DNA of 64,000 nucleotides from Sulfurirhabdus autotrophica (lineage in GTDB: Bacteria; Pseudomonadota; Gammaproteobacteria; Burkholderiales; SMCO01): the NCBI RefSeq assembly GCF_004346685.1, contig NZ_SMCO01000003.1, positions 62,001 through 126,000 of the forward strand, written 5' to 3'. The notes beneath the pieces are model-generated. The model was not told where the DNA came from. It made no database searches and saw nothing but the letters and a program-made list of their open reading frames with translations. Both the position numbers and the translations under genes were made by a program. Shown here one piece after another: positions 8,175-17,500 of the stretch (position 1 is the stretch's first letter; each line of letters opens with the position of its first letter).

Positions 8175-9051
8175 TCCTGCGTTTTTCTAAATCCCTCATT
8201 GCCTGATCTACAAAACTCACTAATTCGGCAGTGTGTTTGATTATTTGATGTGAGGAATCATGGTCGCCTTTCAGGATAAGGAGGCGAACATGATTACTTT
8301 TGCGTTTCGCATAAATTTCATGCGCTTCTACCACTGGAACAGTCCGATCATCCTCTCCATGAACTAGCAAGACGGGACAATTTATTTGCTGGATCGTGTT
8401 ACATGGCGCAATGTCACGAAAACGATGGCCTATCGTGAATTCGACGAAACGCAAAATCAGTTGTCCCAAAGGAAAATACGGGATATGTTTACTGGCTAAA
8501 ATCCGGCGCATCATGTTTTTCGGGTGCGAAAATGCCGAGATACTTACAACGGCAGCAAGGTTATGGCGATGGGAAGCGACCTGCAACGCTGCCCCTGCAC
8601 CTACTGAGTGACCCATCGCAATCAGCTTCGTTCCATCAACATTCGACTGTTCTGCCAGCCAGTTTAAAGCGTGCTCCAAATCTTCAGCAAAACGCGGCAA
8701 TGAGGAGAAAGCATCACTATCGCTTTGGCCATGGTTTCGCGAATCAAAAAACAACATGGCATAGCCAGCTTCATGGAAGGGCTTTGCCAGCGGCAGCATC
8801 ATTTCAGCGTTGCTGCCCCAGCCATGTATTACGGCTATCGCTGGGGCTGATTGAGTTTTCGAAGCAGGTATAAACCAGCCGAATAACTGCTTGCCATTTT
8901 CAGTTTGAATTTTAACTTCTTGGTAGGACAAACCATATTTTTCTGGTGTTCTGCTCTCTCTGATCCGCGGAGCACGAAAGCCATAGTGTACTAATAAAGG
9001 AAAGGAAGCTAATACCGCGATCACCAGTACCAAAATAATGAAAGTATCCAA
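8167..9051 (-). CDS. Alpha/beta hydrolase with N-terminal membrane anchor
   Basis: 294 residues. An N-terminal hydrophobic helix (TFIILVLVIAVLASFPLLV) suggests anchoring to the inner membrane. The hydrolase core has an oxyanion HGWGSN segment, the nucleophile elbow GHSVGAGAA, an acidic residue in VHGEDDRTVP and the catalytic His in KGDHDSSHQ. It resembles the BAAT/DUF1749-like esterase group; the substrate is unknown. It is the last gene of a three-gene leftward run with the cyclophilin and ABC exporter genes, starting 14 nt after the ABC gene. Confidence 0.85.
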   Translation of the reverse strand: MDTFIILVLVIAVLASFPLLVHYGFRAPRIRESRTPEKYGLSYQEVKIQTENGKQLFGWFIPASKTQSAPAIAVIHGWGSNAEMMLPLAKPFHEAGYAMLFFDSRNHGQSDSDAFSSLPRFAEDLEHALNWLAEQSNVDGTKLIAMGHSVGAGAALQVASHRHNLAAVVSISAFSHPKNMMRRILASKHIPYFPLGQLILRFVEFTIGHRFRDIAPCNTIQQINCPVLLVHGEDDRTVPVVEAHEIYAKRKSNHVRLLILKGDHDSSHQIIKHTAELVSFVDQAMRDLEKRRII

Positions 9052-9065
9052 ACCGGCCTTGAATA

Positions 9066-10856
9066 TTAGTGCTGCAACTGGCCATATAGCCGGCTGTACA
9101 GACCATCATTTTTAATCAATTCCTCATGCACACCTTCCTCAATTATCTGCCCATTATCGAACACATAAGCACGGTCAGCCTGTTTCACAGCGGATAAGCG
9201 ATGGGCAATAATTAATGTAGTGCGATCTTTTAAAAACTCGCGCATGGCTTCATGCAGTTTAGCCTCTGTTTCAGCATCCAGCGCCGATGTAGCTTCGTCC
9301 AGAATGACTACCTGCGGATCAGATAGGATCATGCGTGCGATGGCCAGCCGCTGACGCTGTCCGCCAGAAAGACGAATTCCCTGTCGCCCCACTATTGTAT
9401 CCAGCCCCTTTGGCAATTCGCGAACAGTTTCAGCTAACTGCGCCACTTCCAGCGCTTGCCACAAACGTGCGTCAGAAAGCATACGACCTAATGTCAGATT
9501 CAACCTGACCGTATCATTAAACAATGCCGGATGTTGCAAGACCGTAGCCACATGGCTACGCACCACTTCAAGTCCTATTTCTGTCATGTACACACCATCA
9601 AAACTGACTGTGCCTGATTGTGGTGGGTAAAGCCCGAGAATTACCTGCACCAGTGTTGATTTTCCACCACCGGATGCACCGACTAATGCTACTTTCTCGC
9701 CCGGCTGAATTTTAAGACTCACCCCATTCAGAACAGGTAAATCACCATAGCTGAAATTGACATTTTCTACCGCTACTCCCACGGTATGCTTGCCTGAAAA
9801 AGGATTTTTCAAATGGGGATAATGGGGTTCTTCTTTAAGTCCCAGTAACTGGTTAATGCGGGACAGCGCAGCCTTTGCCCCATAATAAGCATACTGTATA
9901 CCCAGAATCTCCTGCACCGGGCCCATCATGAACCACAAATAACCAAACACGGCCATCATCTGACCAATCGTCAAATCAGAAAAAACCACCATCAGCATAC
10001 TGATGGCACGAAATACGTCGAAGCCGAACAAGAACACCATGAACGACAATCGCCCGGCAGCATCACTCTTCCATGAAAATGCAGCTGCGTGTGTACGAAT
10101 ATTGCGTGCTTTATCGATCACTTGCTCAATGTAGTGACGCTCGCGATTGATCGCACGGATTTGCTGAATGGCGTCAAGCGTTTCAGTCAGTGATTGCTGA
10201 AACATCTCAAACGCACTGTTTTCACGCTTTTTAAGCTCTTTGACGCGCTTGCCCAGCACCATGGTGAAGTAGATCACAGCAGGATTAAGCAGCAGAATGA
10301 ATAGTGCCAGTTGCCAGTGCATCCATAGCAGCACTGCAGCTGTACCAATAATACTCAAGACTGCCACTACAAATTTGGCTATTGATGTACCAATAAAACC
10401 ATCTATCGCATCCAGATCTTTTACAAAATGTGAGGCGACGGCACCACTACCCAAAGTTTCATATTCCGACATTGCAATTCGCGACAAGCGTTGCAGCATT
10501 TGTTCGCGCATGCGAAAAACCACATCCTTGGCGATCAAGGTAAAATTCCGCCCCTGCCATACCCCCATGATCAGAGCCGTCAAGCGAAGCGCCAGCGTGG
10601 TGAGCAGTACAACACCGACATAAAGTACGGGACCATGCCATGAATCCGGGAACCATGAATTTAAAGCAGCAACCAGCCTACCTGGCTGATGCAGCAGCAC
10701 TTCGTCTACCAGAAGCGGCATTAACAATGGGATGGGAACACTGGATAGTGCTGCCAGAAAAGCCACAATATGGGCGAGAATCACCCCTTTTTTGTGCTCC
10801 CGGACGATGTCCAGGATAGTTGACCAGGTATAGGGGACGGACGTGTGACTGGACAT
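9066..10856 (-). CDS. ABC exporter, fused membrane and ATPase domains
   Basis: A 596-residue half-transporter of the type I exporter (MsbA-like) fold. About six transmembrane helices lie within residues 25-320. The nucleotide-binding domain follows from about 345, with Walker A GASGGGKST, signature LSGGQRQRLA, Walker B VVILDEATSALD and the switch His in IIAHRLSAV. It should work as a homodimer in the inner membrane exporting a lipid, peptide or drug; the substrate cannot be read from sequence. It starts 3 nt after the cyclophilin stop, so the two are surely cotranscribed. Confidence 0.93.
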   Translation of the reverse strand: MSSHTSVPYTWSTILDIVREHKKGVILAHIVAFLAALSSVPIPLLMPLLVDEVLLHQPGRLVAALNSWFPDSWHGPVLYVGVVLLTTLALRLTALIMGVWQGRNFTLIAKDVVFRMREQMLQRLSRIAMSEYETLGSGAVASHFVKDLDAIDGFIGTSIAKFVVAVLSIIGTAAVLLWMHWQLALFILLLNPAVIYFTMVLGKRVKELKKRENSAFEMFQQSLTETLDAIQQIRAINRERHYIEQVIDKARNIRTHAAAFSWKSDAAGRLSFMVFLFGFDVFRAISMLMVVFSDLTIGQMMAVFGYLWFMMGPVQEILGIQYAYYGAKAALSRINQLLGLKEEPHYPHLKNPFSGKHTVGVAVENVNFSYGDLPVLNGVSLKIQPGEKVALVGASGGGKSTLVQVILGLYPPQSGTVSFDGVYMTEIGLEVVRSHVATVLQHPALFNDTVRLNLTLGRMLSDARLWQALEVAQLAETVRELPKGLDTIVGRQGIRLSGGQRQRLAIARMILSDPQVVILDEATSALDAETEAKLHEAMREFLKDRTTLIIAHRLSAVKQADRAYVFDNGQIIEEGVHEELIKNDGLYSRLYGQLQH

Positions 10857-10859
10857 CTT

Positions 10860-11426
10860 TTAAGGCAATACGGTTACATCTTCAATAATGACATTTTCCA
10901 ACGGCACATCAGAAGGGAAAGGGCCACGTGGACCAGTACGAACCTGTGCTATTTTCTTTACGACTTCCTGCCCTTTCACTACCTTGCCAAATACGGTGTA
11001 ACCCCAGCCAGAAATGGACTGACTGGTATGGTTCAGGTAATCATTGTCCTTCACATTGATAAAGAACTGCGCCGCTGCAGAATGAGGATTCATCGTACGC
11101 GCCATGGCAATGGTAAAAATATCATTTTTCAATCCATTGTCCGCTTCGTTCCTGATGGGTGGAAATGTCTCTTTTTCCTGCATCTTGCTATTGAATCCGC
11201 CACCCTGGATCATGAAGTTGTCTATTACTCTGTGGAAAACAGTCCCTTTGTAAAATCCGCCTTTCACATATCGCAGAAAATTTTCAACAGTTCCAGGTGC
11301 TTTGTCTGCATACAAAACGATCGTAACGTTTCCCATGCTGGTTTTCATTTCCACTTGCGGATTGCCCGCAACACTGCAAAACGAAATAATCATACCGACA
11401 AAGAAGGCAAACACTTTCAACTTCAT
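10860..11426 (-). CDS. Periplasmic cyclophilin-type peptidyl-prolyl isomerase
   Basis: 188 residues with a signal peptide (MKLKVFAFFVGMIISFCSVAG). The cyclophilin core shows FHRVIDNFMIQGGGF, with the catalytic Arg, and AAAQFFINVKDNDYLN, as in bacterial PpiA. It assists folding of proline-containing proteins in the periplasm. It heads the operon with the ABC exporter and hydrolase. AAGG precedes the ATG. Confidence 0.93.
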   Translation of the reverse strand: MKLKVFAFFVGMIISFCSVAGNPQVEMKTSMGNVTIVLYADKAPGTVENFLRYVKGGFYKGTVFHRVIDNFMIQGGGFNSKMQEKETFPPIRNEADNGLKNDIFTIAMARTMNPHSAAAQFFINVKDNDYLNHTSQSISGWGYTVFGKVVKGQEVVKKIAQVRTGPRGPFPSDVPLENVIIEDVTVLP

Positions 11427-11597
11427 TATTCTCTTCCTTTAATGCTCAATATTCACATTGAACAGGCCTTAACCATGGGCATATACTCTAAATGAAAAAC
11501 TCATCCGAGCCCAATCAATAGTGGATAACCAACCTTTTAATTAGGGCAGTAACAATAGAAATTTACCACTCCGGCCTAAATCAAACGCAGCTAATTT

Positions 11598-11777
11598 CTA
11601 TGACTTCAGGGGGATAATATTAATGATTGCCACCGGTTCATCCTGATCAAGGCGATCACCCAGTTCCATGGCCATTTCATCAATGCCTGCAGTGGTAAAT
11701 AAATCGAGCGGAGTTTCCACTGAAGCTGAGTAAAAAGTGCCTTCATTATCTACAAAAGAAACATGGTAATGATTCAT
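11598..11777 (-). CDS. Small conserved-looking protein of unknown function (59 aa)
   Basis: A short gene, MNHYHVSFVDNEGTF to IINIIPLKS, with an acidic middle (GIDEMAMELGDRLDQDEP). An AAGGA ribosome site lies 7 nt before the ATG. It has no signal peptide, membrane helix or Cys. It lies between the cyclophilin gene and another very small gene on the same strand. The clean ribosome site, dense reading frame and flanking gaps support it as real. The function is unknown. Confidence 0.7.
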   Translation of the reverse strand: MNHYHVSFVDNEGTFYSASVETPLDLFTTAGIDEMAMELGDRLDQDEPVAIINIIPLKS

Positions 11778-11872
11778 AACAATTCCTTATCACCACGACA
11801 AATGCAAAACGAAACAGGGCAGATTCAAAAACAATCTGCCTTTATAACGTTGCCCGATTCTTGAATACAGCT

Positions 11873-12034
11873 TTAAGTTGCTGCTTCAGGCGGTACTATT
11901 TCTTCCGGCTGAGTGGGATTTTCATCGCCCTCTTCAGTGGTCTTATTCAGTTTGTTCTGCCTCTTTTCTTCTTGCTTTTTTTTCTTTGCCAGTTCTTTTT
12001 GACGCTTTTCATACTGGAAGTTAGGTTGGGCCAA
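11873..12034 (-). CDS. Small Lys/Glu-rich protein (53 aa), TTG start
   Basis: Read from a TTG at 12034 with AAGGA 7 nt upstream, the protein begins AQPNFQYEKRQKELAKKK. A charged, probably helical stretch (KQEEKRQNKLNK) and an acidic Pro/Glu tail follow. This N-terminus recalls a small hypothetical family I associate with betaproteobacteria; that family recall is from memory and unconfirmed. The function is unknown. It sits 31 nt downstream of the DUF6164 gene, possibly cotranscribed. Confidence 0.7.
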   Translation of the reverse strand: MAQPNFQYEKRQKELAKKKKQEEKRQNKLNKTTEEGDENPTQPEEIVPPEAAT

Positions 12035-12065
12035 AATATTATCCTTTAATGTTGTTTGACAGCTT

Positions 12066-12431
12066 TTATTTCCCTAAATCAAGGAAAGGTTTCGTGGATA
12101 AGTACAATACCGTTAAAATAACAATCAGGTAACCAATCAATCGTACCGGATCATCTTTTATTTGATCAAAAACAGTTCTATTTTTACCATCTCGTTTCAA
12201 TTGTTCATATTCTGCTCTTACCCGGGCAAGTCTTTCCTTCTGATATTGTTCAATTAACCGCTTTGCCTGTTGAAGCTGACCTTCATCATTTAACCATATT
12301 GCAGGGGCAGAGACACCCCAATTACCTGCAGGCGTCTCATAAAAGGCAATGTCATGCGCATTTAACAATTCGCGAATTTCCTCAGACTCATCATCAGGCA
12401 CGCCTCTCAGCATGAACAGTTGAACAGGCAT
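12066..12431 (-). CDS. DUF6164-like protein with C-terminal membrane helix
   Basis: 121 residues. The N-terminal half (LFMLRGVPDDESEEIREL, then IAFYETPAGNWGVSAPAIWL) resembles the DUF6164/DUF2007-like signal-transducing fold. A charged helix follows, then one C-terminal transmembrane segment (VRLIGYLIVILTVLYLSTKP). This suggests a tail-anchored inner-membrane protein with a cytoplasmic domain. The function is unknown. Confidence 0.75.
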   Translation of the reverse strand: MPVQLFMLRGVPDDESEEIRELLNAHDIAFYETPAGNWGVSAPAIWLNDEGQLQQAKRLIEQYQKERLARVRAEYEQLKRDGKNRTVFDQIKDDPVRLIGYLIVILTVLYLSTKPFLDLGK

Positions 12432-12481
12432 CAGTCAATTAACCTTACGAACGTAAATAAACATGGAGGTATTGGTTAATT

Positions 12482-12712
12482 TTATTTACTCACTGTTTCC
12501 GCTTTCACAGCGATGCTGATATCTCCGACACTTACCACCTGTCCCGCTCGAATCTTGCAGGTTTTACGTAATTCCACTTTACCATCAACAAACACAACGC
12601 CTGAGGCAACCATCGTTTTTCCTGCACCACCACTGTCGCAAACCCCCATCAATTTCAGCAGGTTATCTAGTTCAACAAATTCGCGTGTCAAGGTAAATTC
12701 AAGGTGTTGCAT
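12482..12712 (-). CDS. S4-domain RNA-binding protein (YbcJ-like)
   Basis: A 76-residue single S4 domain. EFVELDNLLKLMGVCDSGG leads into AKTMVASGVVFVDGKVELRK and IRAGQVVSVGDISI, the fold that binds structured RNA. It is close in size to YbcJ. The ATG at 12712 has AGGA 5 nt upstream; an upstream in-frame ATG (12727) lacks one. It follows the M20 peptidase gene on the same strand by 35 nt. Confidence 0.85.
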   Translation of the reverse strand: MQHLEFTLTREFVELDNLLKLMGVCDSGGAGKTMVASGVVFVDGKVELRKTCKIRAGQVVSVGDISIAVKAETVSK

Positions 12713-12747
12713 GACGTCCTTTTTCAAAAAATTTCACCTGAATAAGC

Positions 12748-13917
12748 TCAGGTCACAGATAACCAGTGTTCTGCCAAGCGGGCCCAGTAACTGGCACCAA
12801 TTTGCAAAATATCATCATTAAAATCATAAAGTGGATTATGCAGCATACACCCGCCTTCGCCCAATCCATTCCCCAACCAAACGTAGCAACCTGGTTTGGC
12901 TTGAAGCATAAATGCGAAATCCTCTGCTCCCATGGATGGATGTAAATCCGTACACACATTATCTTTACCCACCAATTCAGAGGCCACTTTGCGGCAAACT
13001 GTGGATTCATCAACTGAATTAATAGTCGCAGGATATCCACGCCTGTAGTCAAGAGTCGCCTGCACACCAAAACCTGCAGCAATGCCGTTACAAATATGCT
13101 CCATGGTGGATTCAATCTTTTCCTGCACCTCCTGACGAAAGGCACGCACTGTTCCACCGATTACAGCACGTTCGGGTATGACATTATAGGCTTCACCCGC
13201 ATGAAAACGCGTCACACTTAATACTGCTGCGTCCAGCGGATCGAGCTTACGACTGGTAATGGTTTGCAAAGCCTGCACCAGCGCACTAGCAGCCACAACC
13301 GGATCCGCCCCTTGGTGTGGCATGGCTGCATGGGCTCCGTGTCCACGCACAGTAATATCAAATTGGTCTGTAGAGGCCATCATCGGGCCTGGCATAATAG
13401 CAAACTGCCCTGCAGGCACACCTGGCCAGTTATGCATACCGAAGACTGCCTGCATGGGGAATTTTTCAAACAAACCTTGTTCAATCATCACTCTGGCACC
13501 GCCCCCCCCTTCTTCAGCCGGCTGAAAAACAAAGTACACAGTGCCATTAAAATGGCGCGTAGCGGCCAAGTACTCCGCTGCCCCCAAGAGCATAGCAGTG
13601 TGTCCGTCGTGTCCACAGGCATGCATCTTTCCGTCCAGCGTAGAACGATGTGAAAAAATATTCTGCTCTTGAATTGGCAAGGCATCCATATCGGCGCGCA
13701 GGCCGATGGCACGCTCGCTCGTTCCAGCGCGCAACGCCCCCACTACGCCAGTTTCAGCCCATCCTCGATGAACTTCAATTCCGGCAGCCTCCAGCACTTT
13801 CGCGACCAGATCACTTGTGCGGTTTTCCTTGAAAGCCAGTTCCGGATGCGCATGAATATCCCGTCTGAGCGCAACCAGGCGCTCATGATTTTCTTTAATT
13901 AAGGTTATTACAGACAT
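12748..13917 (-). CDS. M20 family metallopeptidase (amidohydrolase, hippurate hydrolase-like)
   Basis: A 389-residue cytoplasmic M20D enzyme. The metal-binding segment HACGHDGHTAMLLGAA and the Glu pair in QPAEEGGGGARVM are present, with GMHNWPGVPAG and the C-terminal metal His in MLHNPLYDFND. Family members hydrolyse N-acyl amino acids or related amides; the precise substrate is open. It is transcribed leftward towards the S4 gene. Confidence 0.9.
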   Translation of the reverse strand: MSVITLIKENHERLVALRRDIHAHPELAFKENRTSDLVAKVLEAAGIEVHRGWAETGVVGALRAGTSERAIGLRADMDALPIQEQNIFSHRSTLDGKMHACGHDGHTAMLLGAAEYLAATRHFNGTVYFVFQPAEEGGGGARVMIEQGLFEKFPMQAVFGMHNWPGVPAGQFAIMPGPMMASTDQFDITVRGHGAHAAMPHQGADPVVAASALVQALQTITSRKLDPLDAAVLSVTRFHAGEAYNVIPERAVIGGTVRAFRQEVQEKIESTMEHICNGIAAGFGVQATLDYRRGYPATINSVDESTVCRKVASELVGKDNVCTDLHPSMGAEDFAFMLQAKPGCYVWLGNGLGEGGCMLHNPLYDFNDDILQIGASYWARLAEHWLSVT

Positions 13918-14139
13918 GGCAAAACTCTCATCTCAGCGTAATTGAGATTTTACACGATAACATAGGCTTGCTTGTGAGCGAATCGAGAAAAGGGACAAAA
14001 TTGCTTACCCAAAAATACATCAATGATTAAAAACAAAAAAAATCGTACCAGAGCGAATCCTCCCCTCAATGTATCGCCCAGCAGCATTGCGGGGTAAAAT
14101 ACCTGCTTCACGAACATAGCAAGTATGGATTAAAACCAA

Positions 14140-14532
14140 ATGGACATCATCGAATTAGCCGGCTACGGCAAAGTCAAACAGCTTATCAAGTCTGCGCAAG
14201 AAGGTGATATTAATGCGCAATTCAATCTGGGCGTCTTATACTTTGAGGGTAAAGATGTACCACAAAATTACCTGGAAGCAGCAAAATGGTATGGTCGCGC
14301 GGCTGATCAGGGTGATAAGCAGGCGCAATTTAATCTGGGCCTCATGTGCTATCGCGGCATAGGCATACCTCAAAATTACCTCTACGCCTACGAATTATTC
14401 ACTCTGGCTGCTGAAAAGGGTGAGGAACGCGCAAAACAGGGAATGGCCGCTATTCTGACCGAAGCTCCCTCTGAAGTAGTAGGCGAGATAAACAAATTAA
14501 TAAGTGAACAGCCAGATTCAACGCACCACTAA
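14140..14532 (+). CDS. Sel1-like repeat protein
   Basis: 130 residues with about two and a half Sel1 repeats. AQFNLGVLYFEGKDVPQNYL followed by EAAKWYGRAADQGDKQ is repeated as AQFNLGLMCYRGIGIPQNYL with YAYELFTLAAEKGEER. This is an alpha-solenoid for protein contacts. No signal peptide is seen. It stands alone between convergent genes, and the function is unknown. Confidence 0.82.
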   Translation: MDIIELAGYGKVKQLIKSAQEGDINAQFNLGVLYFEGKDVPQNYLEAAKWYGRAADQGDKQAQFNLGLMCYRGIGIPQNYLYAYELFTLAAEKGEERAKQGMAAILTEAPSEVVGEINKLISEQPDSTHH

Positions 14533-14594
14533 AACCCAACCAGTGATTCTTTAGGGAAAATTTCGTGGCGCAGATGCGGGCAAATTTCTAAATG

Positions 14595-17500
14595 TCAGGC
14601 TGCCAATGAACTCAATGCAAGCGGCTTTCCAATTATGTAGCCCTGTGCATAATCTACGCCAATTTCACGTAGCATATCAAGAATGCTGTCATTTTCCACA
14701 TATTCGGCGATAATTCCCTTGCCCATGAAATGACCGATTTCAGTAATGGATTTAACCACTGCATAGTCATAAGGATTGGAGTCCATATTCTTGACAAATG
14801 CGCCGTCAATTTTCAGATAATCAACCGGCAGATTTTTCAAGTATGCATAGGATGACAAACCACTGCCAAAATCATCCAAGGCAAATGTACAGCCAGTTTT
14901 CTTCACCTCCAGAATAAACTCTGATGCGTTGGATAGGTTTGCGATCCCTGCGGTTTCAGTGACTTCGAAGCAGACTTTTTCCATAGGAACTTTCAGGTTC
15001 TTTGATTGCTGAATGATGAAATCAATAAATCCTTCTTCATTCAAAGATGCACCGGATAAATTAATTGCAAAGCCACCCACTTCTTCCAATTTGTGGCGAT
15101 GCAGACCCATCCACTTAAATACATTCAAAATAACCCAGCGATCAACGGCTACCATCCGTCGGAAACTTTCTGCAGCAAAAATCAGATCTGCAGGTGAAAT
15201 GAGGTTTCCTTGTTCATCCGGTACGCCAAGCAATATTTCGGCATGGTGCAGCAAGGTATTTTTTCTGGAAATTCGGGCAATTGGCTGATAACGAAGCACC
15301 AATGAATCATTGTCCAGAGCCTCATCAATTTTTGTGACCCATTTGATGGCTTGCTTGTGTCGCGCCATGCCCGCATCATCCTGGCTATAAACCTGGATGT
15401 AATTGGTGCCTTTCAGCTTTGCGCTGCGACAACTCTCTTCGGCTGCCTGTAAAAGCGTGGGCACACTTTCGCTTTCCGGGTCTATTGCTACGAGACCTGC
15501 ACTAAATGATATTGCGAGACTTTTTTCATCACTGACAAACCGATAATTTTGTAAAGCCGTCTTTTGTCGACCGGTAATTTCCAGCGCCTCGATAACCGTG
15601 CAATTTTCAAACAACATGCCAAATTCGTCGCCACCTATACGGGCAACCATACCGCGCTCACCCAGCCCATCTTTCAGCAGCTTCGTCACCTCAACCAGCA
15701 ATCGATCTCCACCTGCGTAACCAAAGGTATTATTCACAACACTAAACTGATCCAGATCGATATAACAGATCGCATGATGTTGATTCAGTTGCTGAGAACT
15801 TGACAGCGCCTGACCAAGGAACCTTTCAAATTCACGTCGATTAATCAAACCTGTTAGCTGGTCATGGGTAGATTCATGTAACAACTGGCGATGCATTTTT
15901 TGCAGCATGGCTGTTTGTGCGCGGTCAATTAGTGGTTCTCCAGCATCATCCAGCACAACTGACGTACCATCGCGCAATTGCTGGGCCAATTCAGTCTGAG
16001 TTAACGTCAGCTCTTTTAACCCTTTCACATTCACAAAAACAAAATTTTCGAAATACTTGGAAATCCAGGCTAATCGACGACGTTGATGTTCAGTGTCCTT
16101 ATCAAACAGAATCCAGTCACCCACCTTAAGTCGCCGAACCTGCTTTCTCCACTCTAACAAGCCATCTTCATTAGATGTAGGCGCCTCCGGTTTTTCCTGT
16201 TTGTTGCCAGTTGAAGCTGCCACCTTCCTGGCTATACGTTGATCCTCTTCACATGCAGCATAAACGTCCTCAAGATTTTCCTTGTAGGCTTTGTCCTGCA
16301 GCCTGATAAGCGAATTCAGATCTTTCAGCATTTTCTCAAATAGCTGAGGAGTAACTTCATCAGCAGATGTCACTTCAGCAATGAGATGATTTATTCTTTT
16401 TCTGACGGCGTTATGCCCCATATCGCCGTTTTCCTCACCATACAATTCCAACTGGGCAAGGCTATTGATCACCTGGCGTGCAAGGTGAGATTTATCTGAA
16501 AAAAGCGAGTCATCCTGAAGCGCCATTTTAACCATCGGGATCGATAATTCCTGAAGCCATGGTCTTACATTGTTTGCGACCAGTTTATCTTCCAGAACCG
16601 AATCAAACAAACTCCCAGCAATATCCAGAATGCGCCCTTCTCGCTCCGGAAGGTGTTTTTGCTCATCCTCTGGCTTCCCGTGTGAAAGCACAGACATCAA
16701 CTGCGATTTAACGTCTTGCTGAAAACTCCCAGCAAGCGGTTTCAATTTTTCAGAAAATTTCACGCGAGACAATGCTGAAAGCAGTTCATCCGGTGTATAA
16801 AACTGTTGCATTTGCGCCGCGTTCGCAGGACCAGCACCTCCAGCCGACTGCCCTGGCCCAGTTTGAGCTACCCCAGCTTGACCTGGCATCCCAGCAGGGC
16901 GATAACCTCCTTGCTGTGCAGCATTTTGTTGCAAATTCCCCAAATATTGCACCAGACTATACCAATCCTGTGGCGCCGGAACATTGTCACTTTGGCGTCG
17001 ACCAGCTACAAAATTTGCATCTCCTCCCTGGCCTCCACCCCCTTGACTGCCGCTGCCTCCTCCCTGACCACCACCTTCAGACTGCTTGCCCGAAACATTG
17101 CCAGCATTTCCTGCTGGAGAAGATTGTTGCGAGGAAGACTTCTCTGCTTCTTTTTCAACTTTAGGGGTTGGACGTGGCACTTCTTCACTGGAGGGTTTGA
17201 TTTTATAAAGGTGCTTTGTATCCAGCGTGACACCTTTATCGTTCAGATACTTATTGATTTTGTCGTACATTTCACCTAATGCAGTGGAAAGTACTTCTTT
17301 ATAAATCGCATAGCTAACTTGCAGTGCTTTACGATCCAGGGTGACCACTTTCAGTGTATCTTGAAAGCCTTGTCCAAAAGAAGCCGGCGCAAAAGGATTG
17401 GTTTCTCTGTCGACTACTTCATTAACCAGCACACCCAGTCGGTGATTAAGATCATTCAATTGATCCTGAAACTCTGCTTCCAGCTTTCTGGCCATATCCG

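Noticed and set aside
16772-17279. Two antisense frames over the Gly/Gln-rich linker of the PilZ protein
   Set aside because: Low-complexity GC-rich coding sequence often opens antisense frames; nothing supports them.
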